DNA of 64,000 nt from RGIG3040 sp964410675. GTDB taxonomy: Bacteria; Bacillota; Clostridia; Lachnospirales; Lachnospiraceae. The translations under genes and the position numbers were made by a program. Below, one piece after another: positions 26,463 to 36,038 of this stretch. Numbering within the stretch: the stretch's first letter is position 1; each line of letters starts with the position of its first letter. The stretch spans positions 1-64,000 of the forward strand of contig CAYPIB010000001.1 in assembly GCA_964410675.1 (NCBI GenBank). The letters are read 5' to 3'. The notes below the pieces were generated by a model that saw nothing but the letters and a program-made list of their open reading frames with translations, ran no database searches and was not told the DNA's origin.

Positions 26463-28832
26463 CTAGTTTTGCAATACCCACTGCATTCGTCTAACCATTG
26501 TCCGAATCCGACTTTCATTCTGAATAACATACTGCCTTGTCTGTTTTAGAACTTGTGATACAAGGAGGCTCTCTTTTTCGCTTATTTCAAAATCAGAATA
26601 CCGCGCTTTCATAAATACAGAAAAGCAGTCTGTAAAAGCTATTTTTGTCTCTCTTTCTAAGCCTTTTACTTGGCTGATCATAGTTGTAACTGTTTCATTT
26701 TGCTTAAAATGATAGTGTAAAGCAAGCAAGTAAAAAAGCAGTTCCTTCATATCCATTCTAATTCTTTCTCTGACATCTGACTTACTATATTTTCTTTTTC
26801 TACGTTCTATCTTAAAGATAAAAACAGAAAAACCAATCAAGACACCACCTAACAATGCAATTACTGCTGCATTAACCGCCCATGCCGGACTTTTTCTTTC
26901 TGTCTCTTCTCCTGTAACATCGGTAGAATCAATTGGCTGTACATTTATTTGTGGTGTTGTATCATAAGTCTGTCCATTTGCACCCTCGATATTAGTTTGT
27001 GTCGACCAGTTGCCATGACTGCCTCCGTACCCCGGTGTCGCCTCCATAACAATCCAGCCAAACCCGTTTAGATATACCTCTGTCCACGAATGTGCATTGC
27101 TGCCTAAAACTGCATAGTTCCCTTTACTGTCCGGTTTTATTAAAAAGCCTTCTACATATCGGGAAGGAATCCCAATACAGCGGCTCATGACTGCCATGGC
27201 GGAAGCGAAATATGTACAATACCCTTTCTGTCCATCAAATAAAAAATAATCCACAAAATCCTTATCCTTTGGTACACCACCTGGGTTTAGTGTATAAGGA
27301 TACTGCCGCAAATATGCTTGAATCGCAAGCAGCTTATCATAATCGTTTTGGCAGTCCTTTGTTACTTGGGCCGCAAGCTCATAAATCCGCTTAGGTAAAT
27401 TTTCCGGCAAATCCAAGTACTGTTTTTCAATATTTTCTTGCCTGTTTTTTATTTTATCAGCAAATTCGGTAGAGAAATATTTTTTCTGGATATGTGATGT
27501 TTGAAAGTATTGCTTAAATAATGTTTCAATCTCATTCGCTTCCCATACATCAGGATTTAACGTTTTATCATTTACTTCCTCTCGGTCTTCAGACCGTAAA
27601 TATTCCTGTAATGCCGGATGATTTATATTCCACTCTAAAAAGTTAACATCATATTCAGTATTTCTTTTTATAGATTTTTTAAATAAATAATTTCCATTAG
27701 AAAACTCATGTTCCCCATCTGTCGCTTTTAATCTTATATAACGGCTGTTTACCGGATAAAATATTGTTTTTGTTCTGAATCCGTCAAAAGTAACGGTTAA
27801 ATTCAGACTGCTGCATAAATCGATGTTTTCTACTGCTTTACATTCACTCAAATACAAATAATAGATCCGTTCCATTAAATCCATGCTATAATCACTATCT
27901 TTCACAAAATCCTCATCACTATATATCCACTTTCTTCCTGAATATAAATCCTTTACAGCTCCTCTTATATAAACCGGTTCTTTATTTTTTTTACTTTGCT
28001 TAATAAAGAACATAGTTTCGTCAACATCTCCCCCCAGTCCGCCATCACCTTCTTCAAAGCCAAGGCTTTTTAAAGAGTATAAATCATCCTCACCATTATG
28101 CTGTATCCAATAGGAAAACTCCTCAAAAAAGCTATAAACTTCCGCCGCTGCAGCTTTTACACCCTTCCATTCTATCGGTTCCTTTGAAGCTGGAAATACG
28201 GCAGCAATCAATGCAAATATAACAACAATTGGAACTAATAGTATTGCCGCATTACGATACTCTTCCCCCTTATTTTGATTACAATAATGATGTGACAGTT
28301 CTGTCATAACCGAACCAAAATATAATAAGAAAATACCTGCGGTTAATTTGGGAACAGTTATTTCTAAAAAAACAGTTCTTATTAAAATAAAGCCAAAAAA
28401 CAAAACCGTAAAAGCTCTTGTTTTCATATTTAAGCTTAATAAATAAAACCCAATACTTGCAATCAGACAAAGCACTGCAATTACAAGCAAGCAATAGAAA
28501 GAGTTTATTTCTTCAATTTTATTTAAATAGTCTAAAAACCATTGGTACACTTTGTTTATTTGATTGCTATACGAAAAACCTTTCAGCTTGCCTATCATAA
28601 AAAATACCGCCGTCACTATAACAATCATAACGAACATAAAAGATTTGTTTTTAGAAGTTTGAAACAATAAAATTCCTGATGTAAAAATAATACACAAAAA
28701 TAATATAATGAACAGATTAATTTCCAGCTTAAAATACGTATTACACGCATACACAAAGCCTGCCGATGCCAAAACACTAAGGAAACCATGATACAATTGT
28801 CTCAATTTTTTACTTTCTAACCACTGAATCAT
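26463..28832 (-). CDS. Transglutaminase-like membrane protein (TgpA type)
   Basis: The 789-residue protein has six or so N-terminal membrane helices, a long extracellular region, a transglutaminase-like domain, then a last membrane helix near residue 660 and a cytoplasmic tail. The thiol-protease triad region is visible as GYCTYFASAMAVMSRCIGIP (Cys), NAHSWTEVYL (His) and WIVMEATPGYG, where Glu occupies the position often held by Asp. With MoxR and DUF58 upstream this is the standard three-gene set of the MoxR-DUF58-TgpA type. Its substrate is unproven, with cell-wall or surface-protein processing suggested for relatives. It lies ten bases after the DUF58 gene. Confidence 0.92.
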   Translation of the reverse strand: MIQWLESKKLRQLYHGFLSVLASAGFVYACNTYFKLEINLFIILFLCIIFTSGILLFQTSKNKSFMFVMIVIVTAVFFMIGKLKGFSYSNQINKVYQWFLDYLNKIEEINSFYCLLVIAVLCLIASIGFYLLSLNMKTRAFTVLFFGFILIRTVFLEITVPKLTAGIFLLYFGSVMTELSHHYCNQNKGEEYRNAAILLVPIVVIFALIAAVFPASKEPIEWKGVKAAAAEVYSFFEEFSYWIQHNGEDDLYSLKSLGFEEGDGGLGGDVDETMFFIKQSKKNKEPVYIRGAVKDLYSGRKWIYSDEDFVKDSDYSMDLMERIYYLYLSECKAVENIDLCSSLNLTVTFDGFRTKTIFYPVNSRYIRLKATDGEHEFSNGNYLFKKSIKRNTEYDVNFLEWNINHPALQEYLRSEDREEVNDKTLNPDVWEANEIETLFKQYFQTSHIQKKYFSTEFADKIKNRQENIEKQYLDLPENLPKRIYELAAQVTKDCQNDYDKLLAIQAYLRQYPYTLNPGGVPKDKDFVDYFLFDGQKGYCTYFASAMAVMSRCIGIPSRYVEGFLIKPDSKGNYAVLGSNAHSWTEVYLNGFGWIVMEATPGYGGSHGNWSTQTNIEGANGQTYDTTPQINVQPIDSTDVTGEETERKSPAWAVNAAVIALLGGVLIGFSVFIFKIERRKRKYSKSDVRERIRMDMKELLFYLLALHYHFKQNETVTTMISQVKGLERETKIAFTDCFSVFMKARYSDFEISEKESLLVSQVLKQTRQYVIQNESRIRTMVRRMQWVLQN

Positions 28833-28841
28833 AATCTTCTC

Positions 28842-30026
28842 CTAACTATGCGCCGTTAAACGCTCCTTTACTTCTTCGTCCATTGCAATTTCTAAAATAC
28901 GAATTTCTGTTTTTTTAATCAGTCTTAAAATATCTTCATTTCTTTCTTCCATCAAATAATAGACATAAATAATTGCAACATCCTGCCCCATATCTTTTAG
29001 ATGGGCAAGGCTTTGATATAATTGACTCGTTAAACTATGGGTAATGACAAGGATTGAATTATCTGTATACATACCTTTTTTACTGTCAAGCAATTCTCCT
29101 GCTGATACATCGGCACGAAAGTTAAGAGAAAAAGTACTTTCATAAAATCTTTGAAACTCCCTCAAATTCGAAATTTTCTCAGATATCGTTTGGGCCTGCA
29201 TATAATTCAAGCTGCATGTCATGCCCTTAACACAATAAAAGTTCACTATTGCAATCATAATTTCAAGTATTTTATCTTCTACAATAATTTTTTGACTTTC
29301 GCTTCCAAGGACTGGAGTAAATTCAGTATATATCTGAACCTCCGGCTCCGGAATCTGGATATATTTTCTTGTCATCCACTCATTTCTCTTTGCTGAAGCT
29401 TTCCAATGAATCCTTTTTATACTATCGCCCCTGACATAATTTCTGACTTCCATATCAGGCTCATCATCACCACTCTTAGGAAAGAAGTGGATTTTATAAT
29501 CGGAATCCGGAAACATGAGCGGAAACGTATCTATTTCTATAATTCTTGGCAAAACCTGAATTGATAACTTCTCTTTAATTTTATAAGTCGTGCGAAATAA
29601 ATATAAAAAATCAATAATTTCCACGGATTTTACACCAACATTATATTCTCCTCTATAATCACATGAAATTCTTGTTTTTACATCTATCTTCTGTTTTGGA
29701 AATAAGCAATATTCTTTCTTTTCATCGAGTTGGAATATTTTAGAATGATCATGAAAAAAATTAACTTTTATACTTTCAAATAATATAAATCCTTCATTCG
29801 CTAAATGAAAACCATATTCTGTCGTTTCACCTTTTACAATCTTTTTATTTTGCGTATATTGATACACTTTAAATGTTAAAAAAACAAAATTAGAATAACA
29901 TAATGCCAATACCGGAATACATAAAGAAAAGTAAAAAAGTGCATATGAAATAGTGCCACCATAATTGCTGACTAAGATTCCACTCGCTATGATAAAGGCT
30001 GCTGCAAGTACCCTGTTTTTCCACAT
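28842..30026 (-). CDS. DUF58 domain protein
   Basis: The 394-residue protein has two adjacent N-terminal membrane helices (about residues 7-50), then a beta-rich region and the DUF58 signature: VRNYVRGDSIKRIHWKASAK, about residues 196-215. The C-terminal part resembles a von Willebrand A-like fold, consistent with DUF58 proteins being partners of MoxR ATPases. It sits between moxR (15 bases upstream) and the transglutaminase gene (10 bases downstream). A MIDAS-like metal site is not obvious to me. The function is unknown beyond the association. Confidence 0.9.
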   Translation of the reverse strand: MWKNRVLAAAFIIASGILVSNYGGTISYALFYFSLCIPVLALCYSNFVFLTFKVYQYTQNKKIVKGETTEYGFHLANEGFILFESIKVNFFHDHSKIFQLDEKKEYCLFPKQKIDVKTRISCDYRGEYNVGVKSVEIIDFLYLFRTTYKIKEKLSIQVLPRIIEIDTFPLMFPDSDYKIHFFPKSGDDEPDMEVRNYVRGDSIKRIHWKASAKRNEWMTRKYIQIPEPEVQIYTEFTPVLGSESQKIIVEDKILEIMIAIVNFYCVKGMTCSLNYMQAQTISEKISNLREFQRFYESTFSLNFRADVSAGELLDSKKGMYTDNSILVITHSLTSQLYQSLAHLKDMGQDVAIIYVYYLMEERNEDILRLIKKTEIRILEIAMDEEVKERLTAHS

Positions 30027-30041
30027 AATTAAATCCTCACT

Positions 30042-30971
30042 TTAAAAAACAGGAGTCTTTATCTTGTTTAAGATACCCGTTAAAATTCCTTCTACCGTTT
30101 GTTTGTTTAATAGTGCTTCGGAAGATATCATTAATCTGTGCGTTAGTATTGGCTTGACAACAAGTAAGATGTCCTCCGGTATGACAAAATCTCTTCCGCT
30201 CATATATGCTGCCGCCTGAGCCCCCCGAGTCAGACAAAGCATTGCTCTGGGACTTGCACCAAGAACCAAGTCAGAACTTTCTCTTGTCCTTTTGATAATC
30301 GTAACAATATATTGAATTAAATCTTTATGTACTTGTATTTGGGAAACTTCCTCCTGCATTTTTAGAACTTCTTCCTCTGTAACAACCGGTAGAATTTCTT
30401 TCCACTTAGCCGAGGATAAAAAGCGGTGTATCATCTCCTTTTCTTCCTCTTCTTTTGGATATCCAATCGAAAGTCTCATAAAAAAACGATCCATCTGCGC
30501 TTCCGGCAATCGATATGTTCCCATATATTCTATTGGGTTCTGAGTTGCAATAATCATAAACGGCTTAGGAATTTCATGCGTCTTTCCGTCTACGGTAACC
30601 TGTCCTTCTTCCATTGCCTCTAATAAGCTTGCCTGAGTCTTTGGAGATGTTCTGTTAATCTCATCTGCAAGCACTATATTATTCATGACCGCACCCTTTA
30701 TAAATTCAAATTTTCCCGTATGCATATTATAAATAGAAGTTCCTGTAATATCACTCGGAAGCGTATCCGGTGTAAACTGAATTCTATTGAAGCTGCATCC
30801 GACAGTATTCGCAAGTGCCACGGCAAGTGTAGTTTTTCCAACTCCCGGTACGTCCTCTAATAAAACATGACCCTTTGCAAGCAGTGAAATTAATACCCTG
30901 TTAATTACGTCTGGCTTTCCAACCAAAACCTTTTCCATATTCCGCTTCATTTTGTCAATATTATTTCTCAT
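30042..30971 (-). CDS. MoxR family AAA+ ATPase
   Basis: MoxR ATPases act as chaperones that activate or insert metal into partner proteins carrying VWA-type domains. The 309-residue product has Walker A EDVPGVGKTT, Walker B IVLADEINRTSPKTQASLLEAM, sensor 1 IATQNP and the arginine region RFFMRLSIGYP. GASPRAMLCLTRGAQAAAYMSGRDFVIPEDI near the C-terminus is typical. The ATG at 30971 is preferred, and a TTG at 31004 remains possible. It is first in the moxR-DUF58-tgpA-acyltransferase operon and is divergent from the WYL regulator. Confidence 0.94.
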   Translation of the reverse strand: MRNNIDKMKRNMEKVLVGKPDVINRVLISLLAKGHVLLEDVPGVGKTTLAVALANTVGCSFNRIQFTPDTLPSDITGTSIYNMHTGKFEFIKGAVMNNIVLADEINRTSPKTQASLLEAMEEGQVTVDGKTHEIPKPFMIIATQNPIEYMGTYRLPEAQMDRFFMRLSIGYPKEEEEKEMIHRFLSSAKWKEILPVVTEEEVLKMQEEVSQIQVHKDLIQYIVTIIKRTRESSDLVLGASPRAMLCLTRGAQAAAYMSGRDFVIPEDILLVVKPILTHRLMISSEALLNKQTVEGILTGILNKIKTPVF

Positions 30972-31131
30972 CTCCCATATTTCCCTTCTCTTTTTTACAA
31001 GCAATTAGTTTATTATAGCATAAATGCGTACATAGAAAAATAAATCTTTGTTACTTTTTATTGTTTTACCGCACCAAATTAAGTATAATAAATTTAACTA
31101 TTTACCAAATCAAAATAGAATGAGGATACCT

Positions 31132-32031
31132 ATGAAAATTAACCGACTGTTTGAAATTGTATATATTCTGCTTCATAAAAAAACAATGACTGCCAAGGAG
31201 CTTGCCGAGCGATTTGAAGTTTCCACGCGAACCATATATCGTGATATTGAGACTTTGTCCATGGCCGGTATACCTGTCTATATGTCCGCAGGCAAAGGCG
31301 GCGGAATATCCATTATGGATGATTTTGTATTAAATAAGGCTCTTCTGACCGATTCGGAAAAATCAGATATCCTCTCTTCCCTGCGGGCTGTAAATGCCAT
31401 TAATTTTAATGAGACCAATTCTGCCGTTAAAAAATTAAGCAATCTATTTGGGGATGGAAATACTGATTGGATAGAGGTTGATTTTTCTAATTGGTACAAT
31501 TCTGAGAAGGAAGCAGAAACTTTTAATATATTAAGATCAGCCATACTTTCCAAGAAAATAGTAACCTTTACATATGCAAGCCAAAAAGGCGAAAGAACAA
31601 AAAGAAAGGTTGAACCACTGAGACTTTGTTTTAAAGGAATGTCTCGTTATTTGTATGCCTTTTGTCATATGCGTCAGGATTATCGCTTTTTTAAATTAAG
31701 CCGTATCAAAGACCTTGCCATTACAACCGAAGAGGTTGAGCGCAAAGTTTTGGGCCCGATTTTTCAAAATAACAGGGCCTTTGAAAAAGAAGAATATGTC
31801 AATCTAAAATTAAAACTTTCATCCGAAATAGCCTTTCGGGTATATGATGAATTTGATTCCTACACTCTTGATGAGGATGGCAGCTTTATCGTTGAAACTA
31901 TATATCCAAAGGGTGAATGGATTTTTTCGTATATAGCATCATTTGGACATCATTGTCAAGTGCTGGAGCCTGTCGAAATCAGTGAATATGTACAGAAAGA
32001 ATTGTTGAAAATATTACGTAATTATTATTAA
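31132..32031 (+). CDS. YafY/WYL-domain transcriptional regulator
   Basis: The 299-residue protein has an N-terminal HTH_11 helix-turn-helix (MTAKELAERFEVSTRTIYRD), followed by the WYL domain, where FKGMSRYLYAFCHMRQDYRFFKLSRIKDL is the ligand-sensing block. A C-terminal WCX-like extension closes the protein. Such regulators respond to small molecules or nucleic acid and often control neighbours. GAGGA precedes the ATG at 31132. The gene is 67 bases upstream of a GyrI-like gene, so the pair may be an effector-binding unit. A short divergent gap separates it from moxR. Confidence 0.92.
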   Translation: MKINRLFEIVYILLHKKTMTAKELAERFEVSTRTIYRDIETLSMAGIPVYMSAGKGGGISIMDDFVLNKALLTDSEKSDILSSLRAVNAINFNETNSAVKKLSNLFGDGNTDWIEVDFSNWYNSEKEAETFNILRSAILSKKIVTFTYASQKGERTKRKVEPLRLCFKGMSRYLYAFCHMRQDYRFFKLSRIKDLAITTEEVERKVLGPIFQNNRAFEKEEYVNLKLKLSSEIAFRVYDEFDSYTLDEDGSFIVETIYPKGEWIFSYIASFGHHCQVLEPVEISEYVQKELLKILRNYY

Positions 32032-32098
32032 TATGACATACTGTTGGCATATTACATGACTTATAATAGCGATATCAAATATATGGAGGTATCTTATT

Positions 32099-32539
32099 AT
32101 GAATTATGAAATTGTGAATCTTGAAGAGAAAATTGTTGTCGGGCTAAGTGCAGGTACAAGTAATTCAGATCCTAGGATGGGTGAAAAAATCACGAAACTT
32201 TGGACCGAATTATGCTATGACGGTGTTAAAAATCAAATTAAAAACAAAGTAAACGATTTTGTCATTGGACTTTATTCCGATTACAGCGGAGATTCCTATA
32301 TGGTAACTGCCGGAGCTGAAGTGTCGGAATCAGCAAATAGTGATATGACAACAAAAATAATTCCTGCCGGAAAATATGCCAAATTTTCTTTCCGTGGACA
32401 TATGCAAAAAGCTGTGGCAGAAGCATGGCAGGCTATTTGGAAAATGGACCTAGACAGAAGCTATACCGGTGATTTTGAGGAATATTTAGACAACAACTGG
32501 GAAAACGGAGATATTTGCATTTATATTGCCTTAAAGTAA
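32099..32539 (+). CDS. GyrI-like (AraC effector-binding) small-molecule-binding protein
   Basis: The 146-residue protein has the SHS2/GyrI-like pattern. It starts MNYEIVNLEEKIVVGLSAGTS, has a central YMVTAGAEVSE strand, TKIIPAGKYAKFSFRGH, and ends GDICIYIALK. Stand-alone members of this family bind small hydrophobic molecules, and some hydrolyse them. TATGGAGGT lies upstream of the ATG. It follows the WYL regulator and may share its transcript. I see no DNA-binding domain. Confidence 0.82.
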   Translation: MNYEIVNLEEKIVVGLSAGTSNSDPRMGEKITKLWTELCYDGVKNQIKNKVNDFVIGLYSDYSGDSYMVTAGAEVSESANSDMTTKIIPAGKYAKFSFRGHMQKAVAEAWQAIWKMDLDRSYTGDFEEYLDNNWENGDICIYIALK

Positions 32540-32624
32540 TAACATCAGCATATATTACTACTTTTAGAAACATTATAAAGAGCAAGCATATTATATAAGC
32601 ATAAATACTATTAAGAGGTTAATT

Positions 32625-33224
32625 ATGATTAATAATATTGCTGATGGCAGAGGAACAATATCACAAAGCGGCAATATCATGCGCGTCAATAATGCTCTTG
32701 TAGAAGAAGTGTCTTCTACAAGTCGAAATACTGGTTTTTTGCTGATTTCTCATGCAGTCCCCAGACAAAACGGCATGGTTTCCATTGAGCTTCTCAGACT
32801 AAATATAGGTAGAAATACTGTTATTACAAATACACTGGGTATGCCGATGTGTCTATGTGACATCCGCGAGGGGATGTGGATTGATAGTGTATTTTCACCA
32901 ATTATGACAAGAAGCAATCCGCCGCAATCCAATGCTTTTTTAATTGCGGCAAGAAGACAAGTACAGCCCCCGTCAAATGTTACAACCGACAGAGTCGCTA
33001 TGGTTGATTTCAATAATGGTTATCTATATACCGGAAATGCACATAATATAAACCGGCAAACGAAATTTGTTATCACGAATACTACTGTTATTCTTAATCG
33101 GAATGGAATTCCAATCAGTCTTCGTTTTATTCACCCCGGACAAATGGTAAGGATAACTCATGCTAACTTCCAAACAGCGAGTATTCCACCACAGACAACT
33201 GCCTTTTTGGTGCAGCAGCTCTAA
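32625..33224 (+). CDS. Uncharacterised protein made of two repeated units
   Basis: I do not recognise this 199-residue protein. It contains an internal duplication. Residues about 64-107 and 153-196 share the pattern G-[MI]-P-[MI]-x-L-x2-I-x2-G-x2-[IV], then PPQ-[ST]-x-A-F-L-[IV]. Both halves look beta-rich, with strands ending at the repeated AFL motif. No signal peptide, membrane helix or cysteine cluster is obvious. AAGAGG lies before the ATG. It lies 85 bases after the GyrI-like gene on the same strand and ends at a terminator shared with the convergent esterase gene. Confidence 0.75.
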   Translation: MINNIADGRGTISQSGNIMRVNNALVEEVSSTSRNTGFLLISHAVPRQNGMVSIELLRLNIGRNTVITNTLGMPMCLCDIREGMWIDSVFSPIMTRSNPPQSNAFLIAARRQVQPPSNVTTDRVAMVDFNNGYLYTGNAHNINRQTKFVITNTTVILNRNGIPISLRFIHPGQMVRITHANFQTASIPPQTTAFLVQQL

Positions 33225-33259
33225 ATTCATTTTATTTGTAATTTATACAATCAGAAACT

Positions 33260-33316
33260 AAGCCGCTGACAAGAATTGATTTACTTCATATCAAAATCCA
33301 ATTCTTATCGCGGCTT
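33260..33316. terminator. Bidirectional terminator between the duplicated-domain gene and the esterase gene
   Basis: AAGCCGC and AAGAATTG pair with CAATTCTT and GCGGCTT across an AT-rich loop. TTATTTAAATTT follows on the plus side and AGTTTCTG on the minus side. It lies 35 bases after one gene and 3 bases from the stop of the other. Confidence 0.75.
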
Positions 33317-33319
33317 TAT

Positions 33320-34282
33320 TTAAATTTCTTTTTCATTCTTTTTCTTAATCCACTCCGTCGACACATCCATGGCGGCTCTGCATGCTCTTGTCTGATCAAG
33401 TGAATTGAGCATAACAAAATCATGAATAATAGCCTGAAAACGAAGTGCTGTAACCGGAATACAGGCAAGACGCAGCTTTTCGGCAAATGCTTCGCCTTCA
33501 TCTCTTAGTACATCTGCCTCACCATTCAAAACCATCGCCTCCGGAAGATTTTGAAGCTGCTCGATACCGGCGCGCAGCGGAGAAGCTGTAATTTGGCATC
33601 TATCCCTATTTGAAGTTGTATATTGATTCCAAAACCAAATCATTCCATCACGATATAAATAATAATCTGATGCAAATTTACAATAGGACTCAGTATTAAA
33701 GCACGCATTTGTCACTGGGTAATATAGCAGCTGCTTATGAATCTTTGGTCCATTTCTATATTTGGAGAGTAGTGCCATTGCAATTGTCATGTTTCCACCT
33801 ACACTGTCTCCCGCTACTGTCAGCGTTCTGCAATTCATCTTTTTGCCCATGTGCAGCAATATTTCCTCCAACTTGCAAAGCACACTATAACACTGCTCTA
33901 TTGCAGCCGGATACCGTGCTTCCGGAGAACGACTGTATTCCGGAAATACAACAATACAACCTGTTCTTGCCGCTAACTCTCTGACTAGCTTTTCATGCGT
34001 GTGAAAGCTTCCAAACACCCAGCCTGCACCATGAATATAAAAAATCACATTTTCTGTACATCTGCCCTCCGGCTTTACTACATAAAGGGGAATTTTTCCC
34101 CAGTCTCCAGTCTGAAACATCATCGTATCTATTTGAGCCGGATATTTAAATACAGGAGAATCCTGTGCCCTTTCCAGTATCTCACGCCCTTCTTCCGGCG
34201 GCAGCTGATATATCCGTGGTGGAATTGCACTTTGATTACAAACTTCTACTGCTTCCGGCTCTAATATTACCCTTCGCCTCAT
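33320..34282 (-). CDS. Alpha/beta hydrolase, HSL-family esterase
   Basis: The 320-residue protein has the hormone-sensitive-lipase signature: oxyanion hole HGAGW (usually HGGGW), nucleophile Ser in VAGDSVGGNMTIA, acid in GEADVLRDEGEAF and catalytic His in AIIHDFVML. PEYSRSPEARYPAAIEQC is the family's typical link segment. It should hydrolyse short acyl esters, for example from acetylated sugars. It has no signal peptide and is therefore intracellular. It is a single gene with GAGG upstream of the ATG. Its true substrate cannot be read from the sequence. Confidence 0.92.
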   Translation of the reverse strand: MRRRVILEPEAVEVCNQSAIPPRIYQLPPEEGREILERAQDSPVFKYPAQIDTMMFQTGDWGKIPLYVVKPEGRCTENVIFYIHGAGWVFGSFHTHEKLVRELAARTGCIVVFPEYSRSPEARYPAAIEQCYSVLCKLEEILLHMGKKMNCRTLTVAGDSVGGNMTIAMALLSKYRNGPKIHKQLLYYPVTNACFNTESYCKFASDYYLYRDGMIWFWNQYTTSNRDRCQITASPLRAGIEQLQNLPEAMVLNGEADVLRDEGEAFAEKLRLACIPVTALRFQAIIHDFVMLNSLDQTRACRAAMDVSTEWIKKKNEKEI

Positions 34283-34337
34283 AAATAAACCTCAATAATT
34301 TTCTATTATTTATACAATATATTGACTATAGGTCCAA

Positions 34338-34949
34338 TTATATGATAGAAAATATTGAAACGACTGCCGAAAACATATTTGCTATGCCATGTATGGTCCA
34401 ACTGGGTAAAATTGACCCATTGGCTTTTTGCTCGTTCGCATATCCGATACACCACCCTATTGCTCCTGTAAATACAAGGACAAGAAATGCTTTGAAAGTA
34501 CCCACAAGTGAAATAAACATAACCCCGTGCAACAGACCAAACAAAAGACTTTGTATGATATTAGCCGCACTAAAACCAAACTTGTTTGATAAACGCTTCA
34601 GCAGAAAACCTCTGAATAAGATTTCTTCTGAAAGTGCCGTATTAAAAAAAGCATAAACAAAAGCAGCCGGTAACGCTCGAACTCCCATTCCTGAAAACTC
34701 TGACGTTGCTGTTTCCACACCTTTTAACATTGAAAGTATGAATACCGAAACACCCATAAAACCAGCTACAACAATAATTACAAAATACCATATCTTTTTA
34801 TCCCATTTCCCAAACTTTTTTAACCCTATCCACTGAAAAAAGGATATGCTTCTTCGTGCCATAAAAAACCACCATATAAAAGGAACAATAGAGAAAATTA
34901 TAATTTGAATGGCACCACTAAGTAACTTATTGACAAATAAACTTAACAT
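34338..34949 (-). CDS. CPBP family intramembrane metalloprotease
   Basis: The 203-residue membrane protein carries the three CPBP (CAAX protease and bacteriocin-processing) motifs: EEILFRGF, a helix with FGLLHGVMF and the final HGIANMF. Catalysis would use the paired Glu and the two His within the membrane. Five or six helices are predicted. A well-placed ribosome site precedes the start. It lies between an esterase gene and a small membrane-protein/XRE pair. Physiological targets are unknown; members include bacteriocin immunity and peptide-processing proteins. Confidence 0.9.
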   Translation of the reverse strand: MLSLFVNKLLSGAIQIIIFSIVPFIWWFFMARRSISFFQWIGLKKFGKWDKKIWYFVIIVVAGFMGVSVFILSMLKGVETATSEFSGMGVRALPAAFVYAFFNTALSEEILFRGFLLKRLSNKFGFSAANIIQSLLFGLLHGVMFISLVGTFKAFLVLVFTGAIGWCIGYANEQKANGSILPSWTIHGIANMFSAVVSIFSII

Positions 34950-34993
34950 AATATTTTTCCTTTCAAATACTCAAGAACTAGATGCATGCCACC

Positions 34994-35013
34994 CAGAAAT
35001 GAGTTTTCCAATA
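34994..35013. repeat. Fragment related to the palindromic repeat termini
   Basis: CAGAAATGAGTTTTCCAATA matches the terminal segment of the element at 58857-58880 and, more loosely, the ends of the 14.5/15.0-kb repeats (CAGAAATAGGTTTTGCAA on the minus strand). It seems a degenerate single end. Its partner arm is not visible. Confidence 0.4.
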
Positions 35014-35016
35014 AAT

Positions 35017-35337
35017 CTATTCAAGAATAAGTGTTGCAAAAAGAGCGATTGCCCCAAGTGCCATAAATATCAGTGAAACCCCTGCCCGCTTTTTACGGGA
35101 TGCCATTTGGGCTAGTTCTTCTTCGTTTATTGTAATTGGATATTTTCTCCTGCCAATGAGATATAATATGAGTCCTCCGCTGCTGTTATTTCCGCTTAGT
35201 GAAAACAGACCCCATAATTTTGGATGCTTTAGTCCTCTGCACTTAGCATCAAGCTCTGTTAATTTATAAATTTGATATGCTAGTGTAATCATCCCTAATA
35301 ACATAATAAATACTATTATAATAAAATACCACTTCAT
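35017..35337 (-). CDS. Small membrane protein beside an XRE regulator
   Basis: This 106-residue protein is not assigned to a family by me. A hydrophobic helix at residues 4-22 and another at about 87-104 (VSLIFMALGAIALFATLIL) flank a cytoplasmic middle. The middle contains AKCRGLKHPKLWGLFSLSG and a glycine/serine stretch GNNSSGGLILYLIGRRKYP. It follows the XRE gene by 11 bases and is probably cotranscribed with it. Two-gene units of this kind are common in Firmicutes. The function is unknown. Confidence 0.75.
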   Translation of the reverse strand: MKWYFIIIVFIMLLGMITLAYQIYKLTELDAKCRGLKHPKLWGLFSLSGNNSSGGLILYLIGRRKYPITINEEELAQMASRKKRAGVSLIFMALGAIALFATLILE

Positions 35338-35348
35338 AATATATCCTC

Positions 35349-35756
35349 CTAAATTTTGCGTATTATCTGATAGAATAGTAAGGTTGTGCTAATCACTCCG
35401 ATTGTAACACTACCTATCATTAAATAATGATTGCCAGCTATTAAGCCGTTGAAAAAAATGAAAAGAATTAATAGCATTACATTCAAGGCAATCGCTGATA
35501 AGAGTTTTTTATTGCTGCTTACAATATTGGTGCTTTCATCCAAATGTTTTATCATCTCATTATCTCCTTTCAACAGTTTATCCAAGCTAATATGATAGAG
35601 TTCACTTAACTTTATCACGTTGACTATATCCGGAAAAGATTTCTCATTTTCCCAATTTGAAATCGTCTGTCTTGATACTTGTATTTCTTCTGAAACCTGC
35701 TCTTGGGTTAATCCCACATTTGCTCTTGCTGCTTTAAGCTTTTTCCCAATTTCCAT
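35349..35756 (-). CDS. XRE-family helix-turn-helix regulator with membrane tail
   Basis: The 135-residue protein has an HTH_3 domain (GKKLKAARANVGLTQEQVSE, VSRQTISNWENEKSFPD) at residues 1-60, followed by two C-terminal membrane helices (about 87-105 and 109-128). This makes it a membrane-anchored regulator. AAGGAGG six bases upstream places the start at 35756. A slightly longer frame to 35777 lacks a ribosome site. It heads the pair with the small membrane protein. Confidence 0.88.
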   Translation of the reverse strand: MEIGKKLKAARANVGLTQEQVSEEIQVSRQTISNWENEKSFPDIVNVIKLSELYHISLDKLLKGDNEMIKHLDESTNIVSSNKKLLSAIALNVMLLILFIFFNGLIAGNHYLMIGSVTIGVISTTLLFYQIIRKI

Positions 35757-35944
35757 TTTGTTCCTCCTTGATTCCATCCTGCCATAGGTAGATATTTAAG
35801 TCTATCAAACTTCTTTTACAATACGCATTTTTACGTGTCAAAATTCTTTTGCAATACAATATTATTCTAGCAATTTGCTTATTTTTACAAGTATAGCAAA
35901 AGAAACACCTCATATCAATTTTTAGTTCCTGGGGCACACTGACG

Positions 35945-35993
35945 AGAAAAAAATGAAAATCAGAGAGTCCCGGACTTTACAGCCCGGAACTCT
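35945..35993 (-). terminator. Intrinsic terminator of the pentose-catabolism operon
   Basis: On the minus strand GAGAGTTCCGGG pairs with CCGGGACTCTC across a short loop (35993-35963), with one G-T pair, followed by TGATTTTCATTTTTTT. It follows the xylB stop. Confidence 0.85.
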
Positions 35994-36038
35994 CCTCACC
36001 CATTAGCACACTAATATATAGAGAATCTCTATACCAAT

